Source: DATDPY01 sp964395765 (GTDB lineage Bacteria; Bacteroidota; Bacteroidia; Cytophagales; Cyclobacteriaceae). Taken from it: DNA of 28,386 nucleotides. The position numbers were made by a program, and so were the translations under genes. Shown piece by piece: positions 16,350 to 24,543 of this stretch. The stretch spans positions 1 to 28,386 of the forward strand of contig CAYNCU010000020.1 in NCBI GenBank assembly GCA_964395765.1, written 5' to 3'. A model generated the notes under the pieces. It did no database searches. It was not told the DNA's origin and saw only the letters and a list, made by a program, of their open reading frames with translations. Numbering within the stretch: position 1 is the first letter of the stretch; every line of letters begins with the position of its first letter.

Positions 16350-16395
16350 TTTGGAAATTCCAATTACCCTTTTATGAGTAAATGGAATTTCCAAA
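16350..16395. terminator. Bidirectional terminator between M1 peptidase and mdh
   Basis: Perfect 13-bp arms at 16350-16362 and 16383-16395 are extended inward by TTAC/GTAA (16364-16367 with 16378-16381). The outer flanks are A8 on the left and AATTTTATTTT on the right, so either strand ends in a T-rich tail. It sits in the 56-base gap between converging stops. Confidence 0.85.
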
Positions 16396-16399
16396 AATT

Positions 16400-17338
16400 T
16401 TATTTTGAATTGATCTTATCAAGAACCGCCATAACTTCCCTCACATGGCCTTCAGAGGTTTTTAACAATTCCATTTCAGCATCAGTGAGTTTGAGTTCGA
16501 TGATCTTTTCCGCACCATCCTTCCCGAGAATTACCGGTACGCCCAGGTAGCAATCTTTGATCCCGTATTCACCGTCCAGTTTAACACAAATCGGGAATAC
16601 CCTTCGCTGGTCCCTGATCACGGCTTCCGCCATCTGGGCTGCCGCAGCCCCCGGTGCATACCAGGCCGAAGTTCCCATTAATTTCACCAGTTCTCCGCCT
16701 CCCGTTTTTGTTCTTTGGATGATTTTATCCAGGGTTTCTTTATCCAGCATCTCGGTTACCGGAATACCGGCCACAGTGGTATACCGTGGAAGCGGTACCA
16801 TGGTGTCGCCATGACCGCCCAGCAGCATAGCCTGAATTTCCTTGGCAGATATTCCAAGTGCATCGGCAAGGAAGGCTCTGTAACGCGCCGTATCCAGGAT
16901 ACCCGCCATACCCAGCACTTTGGTTCTCGGGCGTTTGGAAACGATATGAGCCTGGTACGTCATCACATCCAGCGGATTGGCAACCACCAGTATGATGGCC
17001 TCCGGTGAATATTTCATTATGTTTTCCGTTACGGATTTTACGATCCCCGCATTCACTTGAATCAGATCGTCGCGGCTCATTCCGGGTTTTCTGGGTACTC
17101 CCGAAGTAATGACTACAACATCCGAATCGGCGGTATGAGAAAAATCATTTGTAAAACCAATGGTTTTGGTATCGTACAAATCAATAGATGCCTTTTGCCA
17201 GATATCAAGGGATTTCCCTTCTGCGAGGCCTTCTTTAACATCCACCAGCATTACTTTACTGGCTACTTCCCTTGAGGCAATAATATCAGCACAGGTGGCA
17301 CCGACGTTTCCTGCTCCGACTACTGTTACTTTAATCAT
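16400..17338 (-). CDS. mdh: Malate dehydrogenase
   Basis: A 312-aa NAD-dependent malate dehydrogenase of the LDH-like type, interconverting malate and oxaloacetate. It has GAGNVG (8-13), Asp33 for NAD preference, the substrate loop VPRKPGMSRDD (Arg83, Arg89; the Arg-Lys-Pro-Gly-Met-Ser loop marks malate rather than lactate), VANPLDVMTY, LDTARYR (Asp149, Arg152) and GGHGDTMVPL (His176). Length is normal. It is monocistronic between a terminator and a 90-base gap. Confidence 0.96.
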   Translation of the reverse strand: MIKVTVVGAGNVGATCADIIASREVASKVMLVDVKEGLAEGKSLDIWQKASIDLYDTKTIGFTNDFSHTADSDVVVITSGVPRKPGMSRDDLIQVNAGIVKSVTENIMKYSPEAIILVVANPLDVMTYQAHIVSKRPRTKVLGMAGILDTARYRAFLADALGISAKEIQAMLLGGHGDTMVPLPRYTTVAGIPVTEMLDKETLDKIIQRTKTGGGELVKLMGTSAWYAPGAAAAQMAEAVIRDQRRVFPICVKLDGEYGIKDCYLGVPVILGKDGAEKIIELKLTDAEMELLKTSEGHVREVMAVLDKINSK

Positions 17339-17428
17339 TGTACAAATTTTTTTAGTTTAAAAATGTATTATGAAAAAAAAGATTTCCCGATAATTAAGTT
17401 ACATATAAATTGCCTAATTCATAAAAAA

Positions 17429-17965
17429 TCATCCGTATTTAGAAGATTTATAAGCCTGACCAAGGTTAAAAAATCCTAATGAGGTCCGATAGGCTCGAAA
17501 GATATTACGGTTAAAATCATCATATAATTCCGCCAGTGAAGTCATCACTTTTGCCTTGATCCGGGGATGCCGGCTAAAAACCTCAAAAATATTTACCTTC
17601 GGTATTATATAAAGTTCTGCTTCTTCGGAGGCGACAATAGCCGTATATACTCTTTTGGAATTATCCAGTAACGCATTTTGCCCGAAAAATCCTCCCGGTT
17701 TTACTTCCTGTAAGACCTCGAAACTATCCTGTATATCGATATTCAGGGCGACCCTTCCGCTTTTAATAATATAAAAGGCATTGCTCGGATCATCGCGGAA
17801 AAAAACGACCTCTTCCGCCTTATATTCCCTTAGATACAGATAAGGAAGAAACAAGGTCATTTCTTCATAATTGAGTCTTTCAAAAGGTTTAACCCTTAAA
17901 AGAATTCTGAACAAATTGAGTTCTTTATAGGAATAAGACCGTTTAAAAGGATTCTTCAGCCACAT
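17429..17965 (-). CDS. Cyclic-nucleotide-binding-domain protein without HTH
   Basis: A 178-aa protein with one cNMP-binding beta-roll (about 25-135). It contains SNAFYIIKSGRVALNI and the phosphate-cassette region GGFFGQNALLDNSKRVYTA (91-109). The usual cassette glutamate (FGE) is Gln96, while the arginine is kept (Arg105). The C-terminus is a helix ending in SLGFFNLGQAYKSSKYG, with no winged-helix domain as in CRP/FNR. It may therefore be a ligand-dependent protein-interaction module, or may no longer bind cNMP. It overlaps the 3' end of tilS by 23 bases, so it is translationally linked to it. Confidence 0.85.
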   Translation of the reverse strand: MWLKNPFKRSYSYKELNLFRILLRVKPFERLNYEEMTLFLPYLYLREYKAEEVVFFRDDPSNAFYIIKSGRVALNIDIQDSFEVLQEVKPGGFFGQNALLDNSKRVYTAIVASEEAELYIIPKVNIFEVFSRHPRIKAKVMTSLAELYDDFNRNIFRAYRTSLGFFNLGQAYKSSKYG

Positions 17966-19283
17966 GGGAATATTTAATTTTCAGCACTTTTTTAGTCTGT
18001 TCTTTAACCTTGTAATTTTCGTGGATCCGGTAACCGGCAACCCAAATGATTTCATTCTCGCTGACTACCAGTTTCAGGCGCTTTTTCAAATTACGCGGAA
18101 TTTTATTATTAATCATAAAATCACTTAACTTTTGTTGTCCCTGCATTCCAAGCGGCTGAAACCGGTCTCCCGCTTTCGGATTTCTGATGATCAACGGATA
18201 ACGGATCCTTCCGGCATCCAATAAAGCCAGGTCCGCAGGTGTTTTCAACAAAGATGGTTTTTTGATCACTTCGAGGCTGAAGTAATCTCCGTCTCCCGTG
18301 TCAAGAAATGTCTGATCGCGTCTTATTTCCCAATCTCCCCGTCCGTAACCGGAAGATTCCTCTATGATAAGATGGGTCCTGTCAAGGGTCAGCACATGAC
18401 TGGCGGAATAGAAACGCGCGCCTGGCTGGTTACCGAGTGAGTGAAAAAGCATCAATGCCTGGTGGTAGGAAAAGCCAAATCCTCGGATCATATAATGAAG
18501 CAAAACCGGTTCGTTTATCTTGTTAATACTTTTCAGACTGAGATAAACCGAATCCCTTTCCCTGTGTTGGTATGATTCACGGTTATCATTCATCCAATTC
18601 AAGATAAAATCTTCAGCTCCTTCTATCCTCTCCATGGTTCGTTGCATCGAGTTATAAAAATTCGGATTTATTTTTAAAAGTTCGGGGATCACTTTATGCC
18701 GGATGAGGTTCCGGCTGTATTTTACCGAACGGTTGGAGGAGTCTTCTCTCCACCTGATTTTATTTTGCACAGCATATTCAGAAAGCTGGTGCCGGGTGGC
18801 GAACAGCATCGGCCTGACCACGTGATTGGTTTCAGGAGAGATACCTTTCAATCCGGTCAGTCCGGTGCCTTTTGTCAGATTAAATAAAAAGGTCTCAGCG
18901 GAATCATTCAACTGATGAGCCGTTGCTACAACTTTAAACCGGTTTTTTTTCCTGATCTCCTCGAAATAAGCATACCTGAGATCCCTGGCTGCCATCTGAA
19001 TCGAAATCTTTTCCCGGCGGGCATACCCCTTCGTATCAAATCTGCGACAGTAAAAGTCAAGCCCTTGCCTTCTGGCTTGATTACGGATAAATTTTTCATC
19101 GCCGTCGGATTCTTTCCCCCTGAGGGAAAAATTACAATGGACAATCCCAATTTTAAATCCTGCTTTCAGGAATAAATCGAACATGACCATTGAATCGATT
19201 CCGCCGCTCAGGGCTAACAGGATCCTGTCTTTATCGGTAAAAAGCTTTTTTATTTTGATAAAATCGAGGAAACTTTCAATCAT
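17943..19283 (-). CDS. tilS: tRNA(Ile)-lysidine synthase TilS
   Basis: A 446-aa ATP-dependent enzyme that converts C34 of tRNA-Ile(CAU) to lysidine. The N-type ATP-pyrophosphatase motif is ALSGGIDSMVM (Ser26-Ser31), followed by VHCNFSLRGKESDGDE and VATAHQLNDSAETFLFNLTKGTGLTGLKGI. The C-terminal TilS substrate-binding domain has RNPKAGDRFQPLGMQGQQKLSDFMINNKIP. Length fits the long form. The start ATG faces the divergent ostA-like gene across 127 bases. Confidence 0.95.
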   Translation of the reverse strand: MIESFLDFIKIKKLFTDKDRILLALSGGIDSMVMFDLFLKAGFKIGIVHCNFSLRGKESDGDEKFIRNQARRQGLDFYCRRFDTKGYARREKISIQMAARDLRYAYFEEIRKKNRFKVVATAHQLNDSAETFLFNLTKGTGLTGLKGISPETNHVVRPMLFATRHQLSEYAVQNKIRWREDSSNRSVKYSRNLIRHKVIPELLKINPNFYNSMQRTMERIEGAEDFILNWMNDNRESYQHRERDSVYLSLKSINKINEPVLLHYMIRGFGFSYHQALMLFHSLGNQPGARFYSASHVLTLDRTHLIIEESSGYGRGDWEIRRDQTFLDTGDGDYFSLEVIKKPSLLKTPADLALLDAGRIRYPLIIRNPKAGDRFQPLGMQGQQKLSDFMINNKIPRNLKKRLKLVVSENEIIWVAGYRIHENYKVKEQTKKVLKIKYSHVAEESF

Positions 19284-19336
19284 AATTTAATGTTATCCTA
19301 TTTTAACACGATTTTTGCATCAAAACCGGAAAGGAC

Positions 19337-19381
19337 TAACGGAATGTAAAATTAATATAACTATTGGTTTAAATTCCGTTA
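19337..19381. repeat. 9-bp inverted repeat between tilS and the ostA-like gene
   Basis: TAACGGAAT at 19337-19345 and its exact complement ATTCCGTTA at 19373-19381 are separated by 27 AT-rich bases in the divergent promoter region. It could be an operator or a leader hairpin. No perfect -7 box was found on either strand here. Confidence 0.35.
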
Positions 19382-19410
19382 TTATCCATTAAGCCGAACC
19401 TCTGAATATT

Positions 19411-21006
19411 TTGAAATACCGGATCACCATATCAACTTTTCCCCGCCTCCTGTCCATCATGATAATGGCTGTGGTATTATTATCTATTTCGGAAACGGCT
19501 TTTTCACAGCAAAGAGTTAAACTGAAGTCATCGGATTATGTAGAAGGAGGGAAGAAAAACGGGGTAAAATACAATAAGGCAATCGGCAACGTGCATTTCA
19601 TCCAGGGCACTATGGATATCTACTGTGATTCGGCCTTTTTATATAAAAAAGAAAATTCACTTGAGGCTTACGGCCATATTAAGATCTTCGATTCCTCCGA
19701 TTCGGTAACCATCACTTCCGACCGGCTAACTTATGCCGGGGATACGAAATTTGCCCAATTACGGCAACATGTGGTTTATCATGATGATTCCATTGTTCTG
19801 TTTACCGACCACCTGGATTATAACATCGTAAACCGATCGGCTTATTATTTTGAGGGCGGCCGTATCCTCAGCAAAGAAAATGAATTGACCAGTATTACGG
19901 GATTTTACGATACACCAAACAAGATGCTTACTTTTCACCAAAAGGTAGTATTGATCAATCCGCAAAATACACTGAAAACCGACACCCTTATATATAATAT
20001 GGTTACCGGGGTAGCTATTACGCATGGGCCGACAACTATTATACAACCTGACGGCACCACGGCCTATTCAACAACGGGCGGAGAGTTTATGATGCATAAG
20101 AAGCAGACTACCATCCGGTCAGGCACGATTGAGACAGAATCTTATATTCTGAAAGGGAACCGCCTGTTTTATGATGAAATTAAGAAAGTGAACCGTGCCT
20201 CCGGGAATGTTTATATGTATTCCAAAAATGACAACGTTATTATTACGGGAGACGAAGCCGATAACAACCAGGTCACCGGGGTTACCAAGATTTACGGCCA
20301 CCCGGTCCTGAAAAAATTATTCATGAACGACACCCTCTATCTTTCAGCGGATACACTTGTGTCCATCGATACACAGGACAGTACGCAAAAAAGATTGCTG
20401 GCCTACCGGCACGTGAAAATGTTCAAAACGGACATGCAGGGAATAGCCGATTCCATATCGTATGTAATGATCGATTCCATGCTTTACCTTTACGACGATC
20501 CTGTGATCTGGAATACGGGAAACCAGGCGGAAGGAGATTCGATCAGCATTGAATTCAGTAACAACCAGATTAACAAAATGAATTTAATAGACGATGCCTT
20601 TATTATTTTGACCGATACGGTCGGTAATTTCAATCAACTGAAGGGGAAAATTATGACCACCTATTTCAAGGACAACAAAATACACCTTCTTGAAGTCGAC
20701 GGCAACAGTGAATGCCTCTTTTACGCCCTTGACGATAAAGACAATTCCCTGAAAGGGATCAACCATATCGTATGCAGCAATATGACGCTCCGGTTTGTTA
20801 ATAATCGTGCAGATAATATGTCATTTTACAATAACCCGGTGGCTACATTTACGCCACCCCAATTGATCAAAAAGGATGACAAGCAGTTAAGCGGTTTCGA
20901 TTGGCGCGAGAAGGACAGGCCTACGCTGGCACAGGTCCTTGAAAATCAAGAGGATAAATCTTTACCTGGAAACCCGGAAAAAACCGGTGTTGAAGCCAGC
21001 CAGTAA
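19411..21006 (+). CDS. OstA/LptA-like exported protein
   Basis: A 531-aa exported protein with OstA/LptA-type beta repeats (the OstA-like family of Bacteroidota). The repeated pattern is short strands such as GNVHFIQGTMDIYCDSAFLY, AYGHIKIFDSSDSVTITSDRLTY and ASGNVYMYSKNDNVIITGDEA, with alternating polar residues. It is probably a periplasmic bridge in lipopolysaccharide transport. The start is taken as TTG at 19411, giving a signal peptide with a basic n-region (MKYRITISTFPRLLS) before MIMAVVLLSISETAFSQ. An ATG at 19459 would leave the signal without positive charges. It is followed by bamD, another outer-membrane assembly gene. Confidence 0.85.
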   Translation: MKYRITISTFPRLLSIMIMAVVLLSISETAFSQQRVKLKSSDYVEGGKKNGVKYNKAIGNVHFIQGTMDIYCDSAFLYKKENSLEAYGHIKIFDSSDSVTITSDRLTYAGDTKFAQLRQHVVYHDDSIVLFTDHLDYNIVNRSAYYFEGGRILSKENELTSITGFYDTPNKMLTFHQKVVLINPQNTLKTDTLIYNMVTGVAITHGPTTIIQPDGTTAYSTTGGEFMMHKKQTTIRSGTIETESYILKGNRLFYDEIKKVNRASGNVYMYSKNDNVIITGDEADNNQVTGVTKIYGHPVLKKLFMNDTLYLSADTLVSIDTQDSTQKRLLAYRHVKMFKTDMQGIADSISYVMIDSMLYLYDDPVIWNTGNQAEGDSISIEFSNNQINKMNLIDDAFIILTDTVGNFNQLKGKIMTTYFKDNKIHLLEVDGNSECLFYALDDKDNSLKGINHIVCSNMTLRFVNNRADNMSFYNNPVATFTPPQLIKKDDKQLSGFDWREKDRPTLAQVLENQEDKSLPGNPEKTGVEASQ

Positions 21007-21086
21007 TGCATAATAAAGCAATTTTGAGTACGTTTCCATGTAGTAAAAAACAAATATTATTACCCCCTGAAAACATTAATTCATGC

Positions 21087-21094
21087 TATATTTG
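21087..21094 (+). promoter_or_regulatory. Candidate -7 box for bamD (near-leaderless)
   Basis: TATATTTG(C) is an exact -7 match ending only 7 bases before the bamD ATG. Transcription would start at or next to the start codon. No clear -33 element was seen. Confidence 0.45.
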
Positions 21095-21101
21095 CACCCT
21101 T

Positions 21102-21938
21102 ATGGTCAAAAATCCCCTAAAAGGCATAATTCTTACACTTATTATCCTGTTCACTGCTTCTTCCTGTGGAAAATTCAGGAAAATACAGAAGAGCAGCGAC
21201 TGGGAGCTGAAATACCGTGCGGCCATGGAATACTATCAAAATAAGGATTATTACAAGGCCAGCGTATTATTCGAGGAAATTCTTCCCATCATGCGTGGTC
21301 GCCCTGAAGCGGAACAAGCCCAGTTTTATTATGCCTATTCCTATTATTATCAGAAACAATATGTTTTAAGTGCCCATTATTTTCAGACCTTTTACCAGTT
21401 ATATACACGGAGTGATTATGCCCAGGAAGCCCTGTTTATGTATGCCTATTCCCTGTATCTCGATTCCCCGGAATACGACCTCGACCAGTCCAATACGACC
21501 GATGCCATCGAGGCAGCACAGAATTTTCTGAATAAATATCCTTCCAGCAATTACAAGCAACAAGCCACCGAATTAATCGATACTCTTGAGGTTAAGCTTG
21601 AAAAAAAATCTTATGAGAATGCCTACTTGTATTACAAGCTGAGAAAATACCTTGACGGGGAAGGATTACGGGCCGCTATCATAGCGTTCGATGATTTTCA
21701 GAATGATTTCCCGGACTCTAAATGGGTTGAAGATGTATGCTATCTGAAAATTGATGCTGCCTACCGGATGGCAAAGAACAGTATTAAAAGTAAACAGGAG
21801 GAAAGGTTGCAGGAAGCAGCCAACGATTATCTTTATTTTATTGATAAATTTCCGCAAAGTCCGAAAGTCAAGGATGCGCAAAATTTATATGACGACATAC
21901 GAAGCAGCATGGCCAAGATCAAAGTAAAAAACATGTAA
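21102..21938 (+). CDS. bamD: Outer membrane assembly lipoprotein BamD
   Basis: A 278-aa TPR lipoprotein of the BAM complex that helps insert beta-barrel proteins. The start is the ATG at 21102, giving MVKNPLKGIILTLIILFTASSCGKF with a lipobox cysteine (Cys22). The frame is open 32 codons upstream, but those residues are not signal-like. TPR-like repeats follow: KYRAAMEYYQNKDYYKASVLFEEIL, EQAQFYYAYSYYYQKQYVLSAHYFQTFYQLY, then DAIEAAQNFLNKYPSS and QEAANDYLYFIDKFPQS, a typical BamD layout. It is separated by 95 bases from the ostA-like gene and 11 bases before rpoZ. Confidence 0.93.
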   Translation: MVKNPLKGIILTLIILFTASSCGKFRKIQKSSDWELKYRAAMEYYQNKDYYKASVLFEEILPIMRGRPEAEQAQFYYAYSYYYQKQYVLSAHYFQTFYQLYTRSDYAQEALFMYAYSLYLDSPEYDLDQSNTTDAIEAAQNFLNKYPSSNYKQQATELIDTLEVKLEKKSYENAYLYYKLRKYLDGEGLRAAIIAFDDFQNDFPDSKWVEDVCYLKIDAAYRMAKNSIKSKQEERLQEAANDYLYFIDKFPQSPKVKDAQNLYDDIRSSMAKIKVKNM

Positions 21939-21949
21939 ACCAATATATT

Positions 21950-22276
21950 ATGCCAATTAATGCATCATTAATCACAAGGGACACTGATAAGCTTGCAGAA
22001 CCTACTGTAAATGTTTATCAGTCTGTAGCCATTATTGCCAAAAGGGCAAGACAGATCTCTTCCAAAATGAAGGAAGAACTAAGTCAGAAACTCGCCGAAT
22101 TTGCATCGACAGTTGATAACCTGGAAGAAGTATTTGAAAACAGGGAACAAATTGAAATTTCCCGTTTTTACGAAAGAATGCCAAAACCTACTTCAGTAGC
22201 AACCGAAGAATTTATTGATGGAAAACTGAATTATCGTTTTGCCGAAGTTGAAGAAGAAAAGAAGGATTACCTGTAA
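21950..22276 (+). CDS. rpoZ: RNA polymerase omega subunit
   Basis: A 108-aa omega/Rpb6-type protein that stabilises the beta-prime subunit. The core VNVYQSVAIIAKRARQISSKMKEELSQKLAEF matches the conserved omega helix region, and an acidic tail follows (EVEEEKKDYL). Position between bamD and coaBC, 11 and 3 bases away, is the arrangement known in Bacteroidota and supports the call despite weak similarity to the E. coli subunit. Confidence 0.85.
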   Translation: MPINASLITRDTDKLAEPTVNVYQSVAIIAKRARQISSKMKEELSQKLAEFASTVDNLEEVFENREQIEISRFYERMPKPTSVATEEFIDGKLNYRFAEVEEEKKDYL

Positions 22277-22279
22277 CCG

Positions 22280-23473
22280 ATGCTCAAGGGCAAAAAAATA
22301 TTACTGGGAGTCACCGGTAGTATTGCTGCATACAAATCGGCTGTCCTTACCCGGTTATTGATCAAGGCCGGGGCGGAAGTGAAAATCATTATGACTTCGC
22401 CGGCCCATGATTTCATTACGCCGCTTACACTTTCAACCTTATCCAAAAATCAGGTTCTGACTGAATTCACCGGGGAAACCGGAGAATGGAACAGCCATGT
22501 AGGACTCGGGCACTGGGCCGACGTATTTTTGATCGCTCCGGCCAGCGCCAATACCATTGCAAAATGTGCGTCCGGCCTGTGCGATAATCTTCTGCTGGCT
22601 ACTTACCTTTCCGCCGCATGCCCGGTTATCCTTGCCCCCGCCATGGACACCGACATGTTCAAACACCCGGCCACAAAGAAAAATTTAAACCTTCTCGTTA
22701 AAAACGGCAACCGGATCATACCGGTTGAGGAAGGAGAGCTGGCAAGTGGCTTATCCGGACCGGGGCGAATGGCCGAACCTGAAAATATTCTTCTATTCCT
22801 TGAAAATTTTTTTTTACTTCATAAAAGCCTGAAAGGGAAAACCGTACTGGTTACTTCAGGGCCGACCCGGGAACCCCTTGACCCGGTCCGCTTTATCGGG
22901 AATCACTCCACCGGTAAAATGGGGATTGCCATAGCCCGTGAGCTGGCATTCCGGGGTGCCAAAGTAAAACTGGTAACGGGTCCTTCCCAGGAGAATTTCA
23001 TTTCACCGGAAATTGAAATCTTCGAGGCAGGCACGGCCATGGAGATGTTTAAATTATCAAAAAGAATATTCCCCAAATGCAATGCCGCCATCTTTGCAGC
23101 CGCCGTGGCGGATTACAGACCGGAAAAAGTGGCCGCCAGGAAAATAAAAAAGACAGGTGATCCCCCCGAACTCAGGCTTGTTAAAAACCCGGATATTGCC
23201 ACCGAACTCGGAAAAAGTAAAAAGAAAAACCAGGTAACCGCCGGTTTTGCCCTTGAAACCAATGATGCTGTTCCCAACGCAAAACATAAGCTGAAATCAA
23301 AATACTTTGATTTTATTATCGTTAATTCATTAGAAGACAAAGGAGCCGGTTTCGGTGGTGATACCAATAAGGTGAGCATCATTAATAAATCCGGCAAAAA
23401 AAAGGATTTCCCGTTGAAGCCTAAATCCGAAGTAGCCCGTGATATCGTTGACCATCTTTCGGGACTTTTATAA
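22280..23473 (+). CDS. coaBC: Bifunctional CoaBC (Dfp)
   Basis: A 397-aa enzyme for coenzyme A synthesis: ligation of cysteine to 4'-phosphopantothenate (C-terminal CoaB) and decarboxylation (N-terminal flavin CoaC). The CoaC half has VTGSIAAYKS, NSHVGLGHWAD (His73) and APASANTIAKCASGLCDNLL. Its PAMN motif reads PAMDTDM (Asp123), and the usual active-site Cys in the ACG..G.GRM segment is Ser156 (ASGLSGPGRMAEP). The CoaB half has TSGPTREPLDPVRFIGNHSTGKMG, AAAVADYRP and LVKNPDIATELG. The substitutions may be lineage-typical for Bacteroidota. It starts 3 bases after rpoZ and ends 1 base before porD. Confidence 0.94.
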   Translation: MLKGKKILLGVTGSIAAYKSAVLTRLLIKAGAEVKIIMTSPAHDFITPLTLSTLSKNQVLTEFTGETGEWNSHVGLGHWADVFLIAPASANTIAKCASGLCDNLLLATYLSAACPVILAPAMDTDMFKHPATKKNLNLLVKNGNRIIPVEEGELASGLSGPGRMAEPENILLFLENFFLLHKSLKGKTVLVTSGPTREPLDPVRFIGNHSTGKMGIAIARELAFRGAKVKLVTGPSQENFISPEIEIFEAGTAMEMFKLSKRIFPKCNAAIFAAAVADYRPEKVAARKIKKTGDPPELRLVKNPDIATELGKSKKKNQVTAGFALETNDAVPNAKHKLKSKYFDFIIVNSLEDKGAGFGGDTNKVSIINKSGKKKDFPLKPKSEVARDIVDHLSGLL

Positions 23474-23474
23474 A

Positions 23475-24374
23475 ATGAAAAGGATCTTAGCCTTCGGCTT
23501 TTTATTTACGGCCTTATCAATCCCCTCCTATTCCCAGGAACTGAATTGCACGGTATCGATCAACGCCGACCGCGTGCAGATAACCGATCGTTCGATTTTT
23601 ACCGATATGCAAAAATCCTTTTCCCAGTTTATGAGCCAGACCCGGTGGACCAAAGATGTTTTCCAACCGATCGAAAGAATTCATTGCAGCCTGAATATTA
23701 CCATTGAAAGTATGCCCTCCATCGGAAGCTTCAATGCAACCGTCCACATCCAGTCTTCACGACCGGTTTACAATACTAATTACGAAACATTGATGCTTAA
23801 CTTCGCCGACCGCGACTGGCAATTCGAATATACCGAATCCCAGCCCCTGGAATATACCGACAATTCATATAGCTCCAATCTTGTTTCCATGCTTTCCTTT
23901 TATGCCTATGTAATTATCGGTCTCGACTACGATTCTTTCGGAAAGCTCAGCGGGGACCCCATGTATAACAAGGCATTGAATATTGTTAATCTTGCACAAC
24001 CCTCAAACCGGACCGGCTGGCAGCCTTTTGAAAGCAACCGAAACCGTTATTGGCTGATCGAAAACCTGACCAACCAACAAATGGCACCCCTACGAGAAGG
24101 GATCTATGAATATCATCGACTGGCCCTCGATCAATTTCATGAGGACCCTGATGCGGCCCGGCAAAAAATCCTGGAAGTACTGCAAAAGATTCAGCAGGTG
24201 AATGATAACCGTCCTAATTCAATCCTGGTAATTTCTTTCTTTGATGCCAAGTCCGATGAATTACAGAATATTTTTTCGCAGGGGAATATGCAGGTGCGAA
24301 GGGAAGCCTATAATATTATTACCAAGATAGATCCTACCAAATCCGATCAGTTTAAATCGATCCTGCAGAATTAA
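23475..24374 (+). CDS. porD: DUF4835 / PorD-like type IX secretion protein
   Basis: A 299-aa exported protein of the DUF4835 family, annotated as PorD where type IX secretion has been studied. The start is the ATG one base after the coaBC stop (MKRILAFGFLFTALSIPSYSQ signal peptide). An upstream Met inside coaBC is not signal-like. Recognisable segments are LNCTVSINADRVQITDRSIFTDMQKSF, FAFYAYVIIGLDYDSF-like SFYAYVIIGLDYDSFG, and GWQPFESNRNRYWLIENLTNQ. Its exact role in secretion or assembly is unclear. Genes for the secretion pore are not in this window. Confidence 0.82.
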   Translation: MKRILAFGFLFTALSIPSYSQELNCTVSINADRVQITDRSIFTDMQKSFSQFMSQTRWTKDVFQPIERIHCSLNITIESMPSIGSFNATVHIQSSRPVYNTNYETLMLNFADRDWQFEYTESQPLEYTDNSYSSNLVSMLSFYAYVIIGLDYDSFGKLSGDPMYNKALNIVNLAQPSNRTGWQPFESNRNRYWLIENLTNQQMAPLREGIYEYHRLALDQFHEDPDAARQKILEVLQKIQQVNDNRPNSILVISFFDAKSDELQNIFSQGNMQVRREAYNIITKIDPTKSDQFKSILQN

Positions 24375-24543
24375 TTTTCCGGGAATCTATATAAAATTCA
24401 TCCGTTTGCAGGTTTTGCCGTCTTAACCGTGCTCCTGATTTCTTCGGAAGGGATTTAATCTGTTTTTAAGTGTTATTATTTTTTATATTTATTAATCTTA
24501 TTATTCTCCTTTTATTTATTTTGTACCCGGCAATCTCCCGAAT

